Of a stretch of 64,000 nucleotides of DNA, positions 1 to 8,994 are shown piece after piece (the stretch's first letter is position 1; each line of letters begins with the position of its first letter). A model generated the notes under the pieces. The model saw only the letters and a program-made list of their open reading frames with translations. It was not told the DNA's origin and made no database searches. Made by a program: the position numbers and the translations under genes. The DNA comes from Amblyornis subalaris (Eukaryota; Chordata; Aves; Passeriformes; Ptilonorhynchidae), in assembly GCA_018881555.1 (NCBI GenBank), contig JACAXG010000330.1, forward strand, positions 109,802-173,801, read 5' to 3'.

Positions 1-1139
1 TCTGGCTGGTTTGGTGACAAATCCGGTTTTTCTCCCAAGTATGGTTTGACATTTTTTCCTGGGATCCATTTCGTACCTGTTGGTGTAAGAACACACGCAT
101 ATCCCCTCCCCCACGTGATGAGCTTAAAGGGTCCTTGGATCTGATGTGATTCTGGATCCTTGATCAGCACTGGCGGTCTTTCTTTTAATTTAGCTCGGGT
201 CGAATTGGTAAAATGCCTGAAAACCGGAGGGTCTGGCTCTTCAAAGGTGTTATTCAAAAAGTTGACAGTGAAGAGCGCCTTGCGGAGTCTCTCAATGGGA
301 GAACTAGTCTCTGCTCCTCCTCGCTGCTGATCAAGTACCCTTTTGATGTTTTGGTGGGCCCTCTCTACAATGGATTGTCCCGTGGGGGAATGAGGGATGC
401 CTGTTGTGTGTCTTATACCCCACTGCTGAAAGAATTCCCTCAGCTTCTGTGAGCTATAAGCCGGGCCATTGTCAGTCATAATTTCCTTTGGAATCCCTAG
501 GGTGGAAAAGGCTAGTAGGTAGTGTTTGGTGACGTCTTTGGCCTTTCCGCCGGCATGGGCAGAAGCGAAAACCGCACCGGAAAATGTATCAATACATTTG
601 ATATATTTTAGTATATATTGTATATATAGTATATAGTATATATATTTGTGTATATATATATATGTATATATATATGTGTGTATATATATATGTATATAGT
701 GTATATATTTTAGTCTTCCAAAGGGGGCGTAGTGAGTTACATCAGTTTGCCATAGCTGGCAACTATGCAATCCCCTTGGGTTGGTTCCCGAGAATCCTAG
801 AGAAGGAAGTTGATATTGTTGGCAGCTAGGACAGGAGGTAACAATCGCCCTCGCCTGCTCTCTAGGTAATCTAAACATTCTAACTAATGCCAGGGCTTTC
901 TGATGATAGAATGCATGGCTCATTTTGGCTTGATGGAATATATCTGGGATGTTAGGGGCCAAAACTGCCATTGCCGCTGCATCCGCTCTCGCGTTGCCCT
1001 CCGCAATGAATCCTGGAAGGCCTGTGTGTGATCTCATGTGCATTACATGGTACGGGTGCTCCTGGTGGGATAACAAGAAAACGAACTTCGAGAGCAAACA
1101 ATATAAATTTTGATTTGGGACTTCCTTGAGCCAAGCATG
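1..1139 (-). pseudogene. pol: pol: end of RNase H and integrase, open to the window edge
   Basis: One frame stays open from about 1139 to base 1 but is out of register with the upstream RNase H, so a small indel lies near 1140-1160. It begins with the RNase H C-terminus (RSHTGLPGF, then GNARAD carrying the last acidic residue). The integrase zinc-binding part shows His-X3-His (SHAFYH) and Cys-X2-Cys (CPSC). The catalytic triad is intact: Asp at 741-743 (WQTDV), Asp at 471-473 (MTDNGPAY) and Glu at 363-365 (SIVERAHQ), with the second Asp and the Glu in canonical D-X35-E spacing. The first two Asp codons are 90 codons apart, longer than usual, because of a 34-codon AT-repeat expansion. The C-terminal domain (TWGRGYACV, WIPGKNVKPY) reaches the edge, and the stop is not seen. 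Confidence 0.92.
601..714 (+). repeat. AT microsatellite expansion inside the integrase coding region
   Basis: A TA/TATG-rich tract is bounded by a 12-bp direct repeat ATATATTTTAGT at 601-612 and 703-714, offset by 102 bp. On the coding (minus) strand it is read without a stop, giving a run made mostly of Tyr and Ile. The frame is the same on both sides, and a Leu-Lys-Tyr-Ile motif appears at each edge. The tract lies between the first catalytic Asp and the following CIDTFSG strand of the integrase core. It looks like slippage growth of a short TATATA present in the ancestral gene. Confidence 0.85.
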
Positions 1140-1140
1140 T

Positions 1141-3033
1141 TCAGCCCTGGCCAACTACTTCAGCTACGTAAGCCAAATCAGTAACCAAATTAACCGGTTG
1201 CGTCTTGAACTTTTCAAAGGTCCAGACGGCTGCTGTTAACTCAGCAAGCTGAGGGGAGCCCTCTACTCGCTGGACTTCGGATACCCACTTCCGAGTCTGG
1301 GGGTCCATCCAGGTCAATGCGGCCTTTTTGGAACTCCCCGAGCCGTCCGTAAAAACTGTGGGACCTTTGACCGGTGTTTTACTTTGTAAGGATTTTGGAG
1401 CCAAATTAAAGTCCAAATTAAATAGCTTATGACTGTGTTTGTGTNTAGAAATTTGGCCTGTGTAGCTGTCTAAGGCAAACTGTAGTTTCTCATTATGTTG
1501 AAGCAAGTGTTCCAAATACCCAATTGTTTCCAATTTCCACCTAATGCACGCAAAATCACACCCCGCGAGGGTGTGGAGATGTGACCTGGCCTTTATGATG
1601 AGCTGGGCTACAATGTCTTGTGGCGTAGTTAGTGTCCTTTTAGGTTGATGGGATAAGAAAATCCACTCAATGATTAAGAGTGGGTCCTTCTGTTCCTCAT
1701 CCCACTGGTATATTAATGCATAGGTGTGGGGGGACTTACCCAGGATGATTAATTGGAAAGGCAGCAAAGGGTTCGTACGGTGCGCTTGGTGTGAAGAGAG
1801 GGCTTCTTGGACCTTCACAATGGCATTCCTCGCCTCTGGTGTTAAGGAACGCGGCGCATCTAGCTCCTCACCTCCACAGAGTAGGGTAAAGAGAGGGGCT
1901 AGCTGTTCAGTGGTGATACCCAGGAACGGACGAACCCAATGTATTGTTCCGCAAAGTTCCTGTATCTCACGTAAGGTACGTGGGTCGGTTTTTATCTCCA
2001 GCTGTCGTGGCCTAATGTTCCTTTCACCAATGATATGTCCCAAATAGGTCCATGGGCATGTTCTTTGTACTTTCTCTTCCTGGATGGTAAACCCTGCTTC
2101 CTGGATAGTTTTTAAAGTCTCGGCAAACGTTGCGTCCAAGCACTCTTGATCAGGGGCACACACCAAAATATCATCCATATAATGTAAGATGATTGCTCTG
2201 GGGAATCTCTTTCTTATCGGGGAGAGGAGATGGGCCACATACCACTGGCAGATGACAGGCGAGTTTTTCATCCCCTGGGGGAGAACCCGCCAGTGGAACT
2301 GCCTGAGAGAAGCCTGATTAGGTGATGGTACTGAAAACGCAAATCACAGTGCATCCCGAGGGTGTAGGGGGATACTGAAAAAACAGTCTTTGATGTCAAT
2401 AACAGTGAGTTTCCAATCTCTAGGGAGCATGGAGGGGGAGGGTAGGCCTGGCTGCAAACAGTCCATATCCTCAATGACTTCGTTTATGTTACGAAGATCG
2501 TGGAGGAGCCTCCACCTGTCCTTGCCTGGCTTTCGCAGTACAAAAACAGGTGAATTCCAAGGGCTGTTGGTGGTTCTAGCAGTGTCCCAAGCATCAGGCA
2601 GGAGATAGGCCTGAGCAATAGGAGTCCCCTGTGTAAGTTTGCATGGTGGGTCTGTGCACATGATGTCAATCATGAGGCTGTCCCCTGGTCTCGTGTCGAC
2701 CACCTGTGGTGTAATCACCACGTTGTTTGGAGCCAATACAGGATCTTTGTAGACTAGAATGTTTCTGGTGTGGCAGTGTGGGTTTTTAAAGTCAGTGGGC
2801 AATGTGTGACATTCAGTGTCATTAATGTCAACAGTCATGTCCATGCACAGAGTGATACGGGTACCTGGCTTGATGTAATGGAGCGCCCTAGCAACCCGAT
2901 CCTCCTGGTCCTGAAAACAGGTGCAGTCACTCAGATCCGAGGAGGAGGAGGANCGGCAGGTGCAGCAGGGACAAACGGCTTGGCATTTGCTGTCATCGCG
3001 CGTGGCCGCCACGCGCTCCATCTGAAGTTTTTT
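1141..3033 (-). pseudogene. pol: pro/pol: dUTPase-like domain fused to reverse transcriptase and RNase H
   Basis: Translated after the frameshift. The first part (about 2590-2870) resembles a divergent dUTPase, with a [14 protein letters not shown] strand and an IAQAYLLP motif (IAQ at 2611-2619). The classic protease DTGA/DSGA motif is not seen. RT sequence begins abruptly near SPWNSPVF (about 2545-2565). Its catalytic Asp region is [10 protein letters not shown] (about 2379-2408), followed by YMDD (2170-2181). RNase H shows FTDGSG (about 1339-1356), an AELTA glutamate and VTDLAY (about 1168-1185). An in-frame TGA at 2344-2346 splits RT between the first Asp and YMDD. The frame then ends at 1141 just after RNase H VTDLAY, where a frame change leads into integrase. 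There is an ambiguous base at 1445. Confidence 0.9.
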
Positions 3034-4902
3034 GTCCACTGCCTGCTATTTTCAGATCGATGTTGTTGGTATCTCCGCTGACCTGTGTGAAAGGACTCAG
3101 GGATGCCTTTGTTGGCAGGGCAATCTTTAATATAGTGTCCAGGTTCCCCGCAATAGAAGCAACGAAAGTCTTTATTGGAAACCGCCATCGCTTCTGCAAC
3201 CTCTCGTGCGATGGCTTGCGCGAGAAGGACACTCTGGGAGGCCTTGGTGGCACAGGCCTCCAGCATGGCATCTAGGGTCAGTGGAGGGTCGAGAGGCAGA
3301 GTGGCTAATATCTTTTTACAAGTGTCATTGGCATTGGATTTTGCCACTACAGTCATTAATGCTTTTTGGGCCTCTCGGTTTTCCACCTGTTTTTCAATTG
3401 CATCCTTTAATCTATTTATATACTGGATAAAATTCTCTTCTGGACCCTGTTTTATATTTGAAAAGGCTTGCACAGGCGTAATCTCCATAGGTGTTAGGAG
3501 AAAAGCCCTTTCTGCCGCACCCTTTATATCTTGGAGCACGCCCTCAGGTATGGCTTCAGCCTGCTCCTGGGGCTGCTCCCAACTGCCTTCCCCACAAAGG
3601 TGATCTATGGTGAGGTGGGCATTGGCCTCTTCACCATGGTATCTCACAAGGAGAGCCCGTAGGGCCCTTTTCCAGCTCCTCTCCCAGAGGAGAAACTCTA
3701 CTGGAGAGAGCAGGCATGAGAATAAATTGTGAAGGTCATGGGGGGTAAACACATGCACAGTCAATGTGGCATTAAATAAATTTTTAAAATATGGAGACTC
3801 CCTGCCATGGCTCCGAGCGACCTTGCACAATTCTTTTAAGTGTGCATACGGCAGGGGTGCCCAGGTTGAGTGTCCTCCCCTCCGATAGGTCACTGGAGCT
3901 ACCGTGATTTTGTTAGCAAGCTCCCACTCCCCGTCCGTGGTTGCTTCCCTTTGCAGCTTCCCCCAGTAATCCTCTGTATCGGAGTCCGAATCCTCCGGCA
4001 AGGCCATGGCTGGAGTAGGTCTCGCTAAGATGGCCGACTTCCAAACAGGCCCCCGCCCGCTCCTGCCCCCGATAGCACGGGAATCGGAAGCTCCGTAACT
4101 GGAGGTGGAGCCTGCACCCGAAGTGGGAGGACCCTGGACTGAGGGGTGTGTCCTGATGACATGGGAAGGGCCCGAAGCACACGTTATCGACGCTGAGGAG
4201 GGGCCCGACGCGGTTACATCACATCCCGTCACAGAGGGAGGGGAAGGGGCAGACGCTTGGGGAGTGATTGGCAGGGACCCGCAACCGCCATTTTGCGATT
4301 TGGTCCCGTCTAATGAATACAAAATGGCAGGGCCAGCCACGCGGCCAGCCACGCGGTCAGCCACACGGCCAGTGCCATCTCTGCCTATTGTTCCTAATGC
4401 GGTGGATGAAAGTAGGGTCTGGGGATCGGGAGAGAGGGTTAGGAAAGAGCCCTGGACGAGCGGCGCCTTCTCGCCCACAGAAGGGTTCAGGGTGGACTGG
4501 GAGGTGGTAGCAACCCTGCACTGCTTGGTGAGCTCCAGCTCCCAGTTCAGCCTGCGGCTGGGGCAAAGGTATAGGATCGGGGAGGGAGGAAGATATCAAC
4601 TGAGGATTACCCGGACTCCCATTTCCCAAAAGCGAAATAGCTGCATAAATTAAAGGAAAAAGGGAAAAAACCTTCTGAACTGAGGTATCTCCTTGTTCCC
4701 TTAAATCTGTCAGCCTGTCTCCCACTTTATCCCAAAATGAAAGAGTTTTAACCGCATCAACCGAAGTATCGGGGAAATTAATAAAAACCCAATGTATAAA
4801 CCTCTTAAGCCTCCCTTTCGAAAAACCAAATGAACTCTCTGTAAGGGCATTTACAACTTGGAGATATACGTCTTTCTGGGCTCGGGTAAGCTTAGCACCC
4901 AT
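2931..4902 (-). pseudogene. gag: gag (matrix, capsid, nucleocapsid), frame-disrupted
   Basis: Encodes the retroviral structural polyprotein. The start at 4902 gives MGAKLTRAQKDVYL, with Gly2 suited to N-myristoylation, and begins a matrix-like domain. Frame one stays open to 4357. The rest of gag continues in another frame that opens at 4595 and closes at 2931, so a frame change lies somewhere in 4357-4595, in a Pro/Ser-rich linker. Downstream are the capsid, with its major homology region at 3408-3449 (QGPEENFIQYINRL), and one CCHC zinc knuckle at 3120-3161 (CFYCGEPGHYIKDC). Only one knuckle is seen, whereas many betaretroviruses have two. The last 103 nt overlap the pol frame and contain the frameshift signal. 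One base in the C-terminal tail (2953) is undetermined. Confidence 0.9.
2998..3033 (-). promoter_or_regulatory. -1 programmed ribosomal frameshift signal at the gag-pol junction
   Basis: The heptamer AAAAAAC (3033-3027) sits in the gag frame as A AAA AAC, the canonical X XXY YYZ slippery site. A -1 slip there moves exactly into the downstream frame that encodes the dUTPase-like domain and RT. After a 10-nt spacer, the strand folds into GCGCGTGG-CGG-CCACGCGC (3016-2998), a perfect 8-bp GC-rich hairpin with a 3-nt loop. Slippery site, spacer and stimulatory structure are the standard parts of such a signal. A pseudoknot partner was not searched for. The gag stop follows about 95 nt later. Confidence 0.85.
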
Positions 4903-4979
4903 CTTTCCAGCCCAGAAACTTCACCCGTGTCCCGAGAGGAAAAGACAAAAGAAAAGCTGAGAAGGGGGACCCCACAGGT

Positions 4980-4987
4980 ACTCACCT
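4980..4987 (-). promoter_or_regulatory. Probable major splice donor in the viral leader
   Basis: The minus strand reads AG|GTGAGT with the GT at 4985-4984. This matches the vertebrate 5' splice-site consensus and lies 82 nt upstream of the gag start, in the untranslated leader. A retrovirus needs a donor here to make subgenomic env mRNA. The acceptor would be beyond the window. Use as a donor is inferred from position and match. Confidence 0.6.
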
Positions 4988-5190
4988 CACCCGGTGGAGT
5001 CAACGAAAGCTCTCGGGGGCAGTCTACTATCCCCTGGACCGACCTTCCACTCCCGAAGGCTACCGGTCCCCACATGGAGTTGTCCTCTAGAACGCTGACT
5101 CGTCCGTGTGGTGCTGGCTGCTCCGAACGCAGCTTGATCCCTGCGAGTAACTCTCGCCGGGGATGCTTCCAGGAACCTCCGAACGAGCGG

Positions 5191-5208
5191 TCCCTGCTCC
5201 GGGCGCCA
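5191..5208 (-). other. Primer binding site, lysine-tRNA-like
   Basis: The minus strand reads TGGCGCCCGGAGCAGGGA starting 2 nt inside the LTR end. This is where the 3' end of a host tRNA primes minus-strand DNA synthesis. The TGGCGCCC start is the hallmark of lysine-tRNA primer sites. The middle (GGAGCA) differs slightly from the usual Lys-UUU site, so the exact isoacceptor is uncertain. Confidence 0.8.
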
Positions 5209-5407
5209 ACTGCCACGGCGGTGCTTTCAGTGTTAGGATGCCGCAGCCTTCTGGTTAGCAGTCCCGGGCGGGAGCACTTTTAGCGACGGCTTTGGCAGCT
5301 CTCACGGTCCGGGATAGCAGACGCCGTGAACACTCTTGCACCGATCTCTGAGGCGGCAGGAAGCAGTAAAGAAGGAGACGGGTCTCTGATGTGGTCTCNG
5401 CACGNNN

Positions 5408-5413
5408 TTTATT
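5408..5413 (-). terminator. LTR polyadenylation signal AATAAA
   Basis: The minus strand reads AATAAA here, 51 nt downstream of the TATA-like box. It would direct 3'-end formation of proviral transcripts when present in the 3' LTR. Three undetermined bases (5405-5407) follow immediately. Confidence 0.75.
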
Positions 5414-5462
5414 TGCCAAGGGGTCAGGGACCAGAGAACCAAGATGGCTCTGGCTCCCGGGG

Positions 5463-5506
5463 CTTATGAGGATNGCGACGGGGGCGGGAAGAGCATACAG
5501 ACCAAT
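5463..5506 (-). promoter_or_regulatory. LTR core promoter (CCAAT, GC box, TATA-like)
   Basis: Within U3, a CCAAT element (seen as ATTGG in transcript orientation, 5502-5506), a GGGGGCGGG GC box (5480-5488) and a CATAAG TATA-like box (5463-5468) lie in a 44-bp stretch. About 50 bp separate the TATA-like box from the AATAAA signal, which fits a short R region. The TATA box is non-canonical, so the initiation site is inferred. Confidence 0.6.
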
Positions 5507-5750
5507 GATCTGAGGGTAGGTGGGTGAAGGATAGGAGGATACTGAATGGGAACAGAGGGAAGGAGGGACTTAGGGAAGGGATCCAATGGAGAGTACANTT
5601 TAAACGAAACATCTGGAACTTTAACCATACAGGGATACCCGTCAATCAGTCCCTCAGGGGGAGGAGATGTGGGTGGCTCAGACCCTGGAAACCGCCCACC
5701 ACTGTGGCCGGGCCGGCCTCCTTCCCTACGGGGCTTGAACCACCGCGACA

Positions 5751-6799
5751 CTCAGTGTTACACAAATCTCAATGTCTGGTACTCACCTTTAAAAGCGAAA
5801 AGGGACAGAGCCTCAGATGATGCAAATTACCATTCACTTTCAGCCACTTCTGCCACTGGTATATGAAGTGTTTCTCTACATTTCGCACCTCACATTTTTA
5901 TATCAATGGAATTTTAGAATCCAACTATTTTTGCCAACATTACAATTTCCTTCTGTCTTACTTAAAGTTAGATCTGAGATTTCAGTGAGGAGCTTTCCTT
6001 TGATACTGCTCCTAGTAAAACAATATCCTAGAATATAATCTAAAATGCACTAATGTGGCTAAGTGTTGTAGACAGATTTTGAATGAAATCCTCACTGTAC
6101 TTGATGATGTGCATTGAAATATGTAATGTAAAACACAATATCTTTTAAGAGTTAGTGAATAGCTTGCTTTTTCCTGTGGGCCATATTTAGGGTTGATTTT
6201 TGATTACTTCACATATTTAGTTCAAGTGAGCCAAGACTGCACAAGCTCAGATGAAGACAGTTACTCTCTAGGGAGGTTTATGGTAAGGAGAAAATAAAAC
6301 ACAATCCCCTCAAGGTCCAGTTTAGTGCCATAAAAACAAGATCATCCTTCTTCTATTATCAGGCACTGATACTTTGAAGCAATCCCCTTCAGGCCTTATA
6401 TTTTAAATTAAGTTTGTCAAATATTTTCTAATAATTCTAAATTTCTAAAGATTCAGTTTACAGTGAGATAGGAAGATGGAAGAGTTTTGGGGAGTTGTAT
6501 TTCTCTTAATATGCATCAACTCTTAAGTCATCTTTTTGATTCATCCCCAAAACATTCAAGTATTTTTATATGTGTGCCATAATTTAATTTTAATGTAAAA
6601 CTTTATTCTTTTCTGTTGATAAACATGAGAAGTGAATGAAATGGATTGCATTGCAACAACAAGGGTCCAGAAGGTAAACGCTATCCATCAAGATTTCAAC
6701 TCATACTGATGTCTCAAATCCGTGGAACTGTTCCTTGCAGTATCTACTTTTCACTGGGAGAACCTCAAGTAGTATGAAATAACATCATCTAAAGTAACG
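5751..6799. other. AT-rich flank of the provirus, no gene seen
   Basis: Unique-looking AT-rich DNA to the right of the 5' LTR. No exon, RNA gene or repeat family was recognised. A splice-donor-like AAAG|GTGAGTACC on the minus strand near 5778-5790 is unsupported by any adjoining coding frame. Confidence 0.5.
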
Positions 6800-7045
6800 T
6801 CAGTGAGGAGATGCACAAGAAGCTGGGAGAGAGCATGGCCAGGACAGCTGACCTAAACTATCCAAAGGGATATTGCATACCATAGGATACCATGCTTAGG
6901 ATATAAACTGGGGGAGCTGGCTAGGAGGGGTTGATCACTGCATCTGTCAGTGGGTGGTGAGCAACGGTATGGTGCATAAGTTTTTTCTCTTGGGTTTTAT
7001 TCTCTCTCCTTTTCATTACTGTTCTTTCACAATTCCACCTTTTGT
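6800..7045 (+). repeat. Fragment of an avian ERVL-type LTR (promoter and R portion)
   Basis: The stretch at about 6852-6915, which includes GGGATATTGCATACCATAGG and ATATAAACTGGGGG, matches the copy at 29113-29178 (GGACATTCCAGACC..., TATAAACTGGGGGG). Both copies carry a TATA box in the same place, here at about 6902-6907. After the TATA box the two copies differ (here GTGGGTGGTGAGCAACGGTATGG), so they belong to different subfamilies. The family label comes from memory of avian repeats and was not checked against a library. Both ends are indistinct, and no LTR terminus or target-site duplication was found. Confidence 0.6.
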
Positions 7046-8507
7046 GACTAAACATAGCCTGTTTTAGCATTGGAAATGGTGATAGGAAATGTTTTAGCTG
7101 TGGCTTAGAGTACAATGTTTTCTATTCTAGTTTCTGGGCTCTTTTTTCACAAGAGTTGTTTTTTGAAAGAAGTCATAGAGGTTTTTATGACTGATTTTTA
7201 TTCCTGTATTTTAAAGACTAATAATTCGTATTATCATACAAGGTAGCCTTTGTCCACTAAAGGTGTTACCTACATTAGGAAAACCTCAGCCTAGCTGTCA
7301 GTGCAGCATTAACCATTTATTTTGTTGTTTAATGGTGCTGACTTGTAATCTTCCCCAAACAAATATACAGACTACTTGTTGAAGTTGGTATTTATGATGA
7401 CCATTTGGTTGAAGCAGTAAAACAAATCAACAAAATAACATTTTTTCAGCTACATCAAAGAAATAAAAAAAAAAAACACCCCAAACCAACAAAAGGCAGA
7501 TTGTGATAGGAAATAATCTGCACTTGAGAATTTAATTTAATTTTGTCTTAATCTGTGACATGAAATATTAATATGTCTATCTTAATGGGGATAGAAAGAA
7601 ATGCTAGCATATATAAAAATGAAGGAGGCTAGGAAATTCTAAGAGCTAAATCTTTTTAAAATAGTTTGGAGTATCTCACTTTTTTTCTCAGCCTAATTAA
7701 GTGAGATGAATCATTTATCATCATTGATTGGATCAACAATGCCTTCAAAATGATGGAATACCAGTACTAGAAAGCTTGGGGAACATGTATCATCATCTCA
7801 CCATTCTGATTGAACATTAAAAAGTGAATAAGAGAATAGCAGAAATTAAAGTTTAGATTCCCAAGGTCTCTACTCTTATATCAGGGGAATTAGTTTCTAT
7901 TTTATTCTACAAGGTCACAGAACTTTCTTACACATAGAATGTGTGTTGTTGTGAAATACCTTTGTAATTTAAACCCTTTGGGGGATTAGAAATGAGCTGA
8001 TAGTTGAGTTAAAATGTTGATAGCAGTATCACATTTAAACTACTTAGAGAACGATGCTTAATGAGCATAACAGAAAAATACTTCATGAACTATCTTCTAT
8101 TGCGCTGCCAAGTTCAAATATCATTCATCTCACAGTTCATTACAAACAGAAACCAAATTCTTCCAGTACCAGTGGACTTTGTGGTCTCATGCAAGAGGAC
8201 ATTATTTTTTCTTCACCATCATAAGGTTAAATAATGCAGTTTTCCTTCTTGCTGAGATTGTTAAGGGGAACACTGTGATCGTGGTACCTGTCAGTACTGA
8301 CTTCACCATCTCCATTAAAAGAGATGAGAAAACTTGTGCATAATATTAGAGTACCTCTCAATGATCATGTGTGTACAGCAGTTTAAAAAGTCACATACAC
8401 ATTTCCTTGTACACTATTTCAATATGAAGTTGTAAAAATAATCATGTTTTTGAAATCAAGCTTCATACCAGTGAATATTATATAATCTGCACAAAACCTT
8501 TAGCTTA
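7046..8507. other. AT-rich spacer, no gene seen
   Basis: No coding frame, RNA or named repeat recognised. Contains a short A-run (about 7466-7477) and otherwise complex AT-rich sequence. Confidence 0.5.
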
Positions 8508-8512
8508 GGTGA

Positions 8513-8989
8513 TGTTGGGATTAAAGGGTTAAAAATGGAAGATTGGTGAGCAGAAAGAGTTGTTTTTAGAATTGTTTTCACTCAAGATGACCTTGCAGCT
8601 GGGGCATGCTAAGAATACTCAGTCTGGAAAATTTCTCGTTGTGTTCTTTCTGTCTTGAGAAGTGGAATTTCTGTAGAAGATAACAGAATGCTGTAAAAGA
8701 CCTAAAAAGCATCCTCCATAGGCCTAAGCCTCCTGGTGGGGGAGGAGGGGAGAAAAGAGATGAGAAACTTAGAGATTGTAAAAACACATCCTTGTGAAGG
8801 AATGCACACGTGCCAGGCCTGATGTTATATCAAAGCAAAGAATGGGCCTGTTGCGTGTGCTTTTTGCCCCTGCTAAGTCTGGCTTAACTTAGCAGTGTAA
8901 TGTCCCTGTCTGCCAGTGAAATAAGGGAATAAATCTTTTATTCACATTTCAACTGTGCATTGTGGCCATCTTGGGGTTACCTACACACA
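8513..8989 (+). repeat. Solo LTR with 5-bp target-site duplication
   Basis: A 477-bp unit begins TGTTGGGATT and ends CCTACACACA. It is flanked by the perfect direct repeat GGTGA at 8508-8512 and 8990-8994. An AATAAA signal at 8928-8933, followed by about 55 bp of U5, fixes plus orientation. A TTATATCAAA TATA-like element lies near 8825. No internal retroviral sequence adjoins it, so it is the product of LTR-LTR recombination. A 5-bp duplication fits ERVL- or ERV-type integrases, but the family was not identified. Confidence 0.8.
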
Positions 8990-8994
8990 GGTGA

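Larger units (their letters stand above)
1..5750 (-). mobile_element. Partial endogenous betaretrovirus-like provirus (5' LTR, leader, gag, pol)
   Basis: On the minus strand the order is LTR, primer binding site, splice donor, gag, frameshift site, dUTPase-like domain, RT, RNase H and integrase, which is a retroviral genome. The lysine-like primer site, the dUTPase-like domain after a -1 frameshift, and a single CCHC gag finger point to a betaretrovirus-like (class II) element. This class assignment is inferred from layout, not from a phylogeny. The window edge cuts the element inside or just after the integrase C-terminus, so env and the 3' LTR are not seen. Base composition is clearly richer in G+C than the AT-rich flank to its right. 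Three frame-breaking lesions show that it is a decayed copy. The second target-site duplication lies outside the window and cannot be checked. Confidence 0.95.
5211..5750 (-). repeat. 5' LTR of the provirus (U3-R-U5)
   Basis: The LTR is 540 bp. Read on the minus strand it begins TGTCGCGGTGG and ends CCGCCGTGGCA, so the ends form an imperfect inverted repeat (8 of 11 matches) with the required TG...CA. The inner end lies 2 nt from the primer binding site, as in retroviruses. Inside are a GC box (5480-5489), a CCAAT motif (5502-5506), a CATAAG TATA-like box (5463-5468) and an AATAAA signal (5408-5413), in promoter-to-polyA order for minus-strand transcription. By these marks U3 is roughly 5440-5750, R about 5390-5440 and U5 5211-5390. 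Ambiguous bases occur at 5399, 5405-5407, 5474 and 5599. The 3' partner LTR is outside the window, so insertion age cannot be estimated from LTR divergence. Confidence 0.9.

Noticed and set aside
1724..2047. 107-codon plus-strand open frame
   Set aside because: It lies antisense to RT/RNase H, whose motifs are clear on the minus strand, and shows no domain of its own.
3175..3603. 142-codon plus-strand open frame
   Set aside because: Antisense shadow of gag capsid. The major homology region and zinc knuckle fix the coding strand as minus.
4105..4653. 182-codon plus-strand open frame
   Set aside because: Antisense shadow of the Pro/Ser-rich gag linker. High G+C content makes long chance frames.
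4851..5283. Leader and LTR open frames on both strands
   Set aside because: They overlap the primer binding site and splice donor in untranslated viral leader, and no protein family is recognisable.
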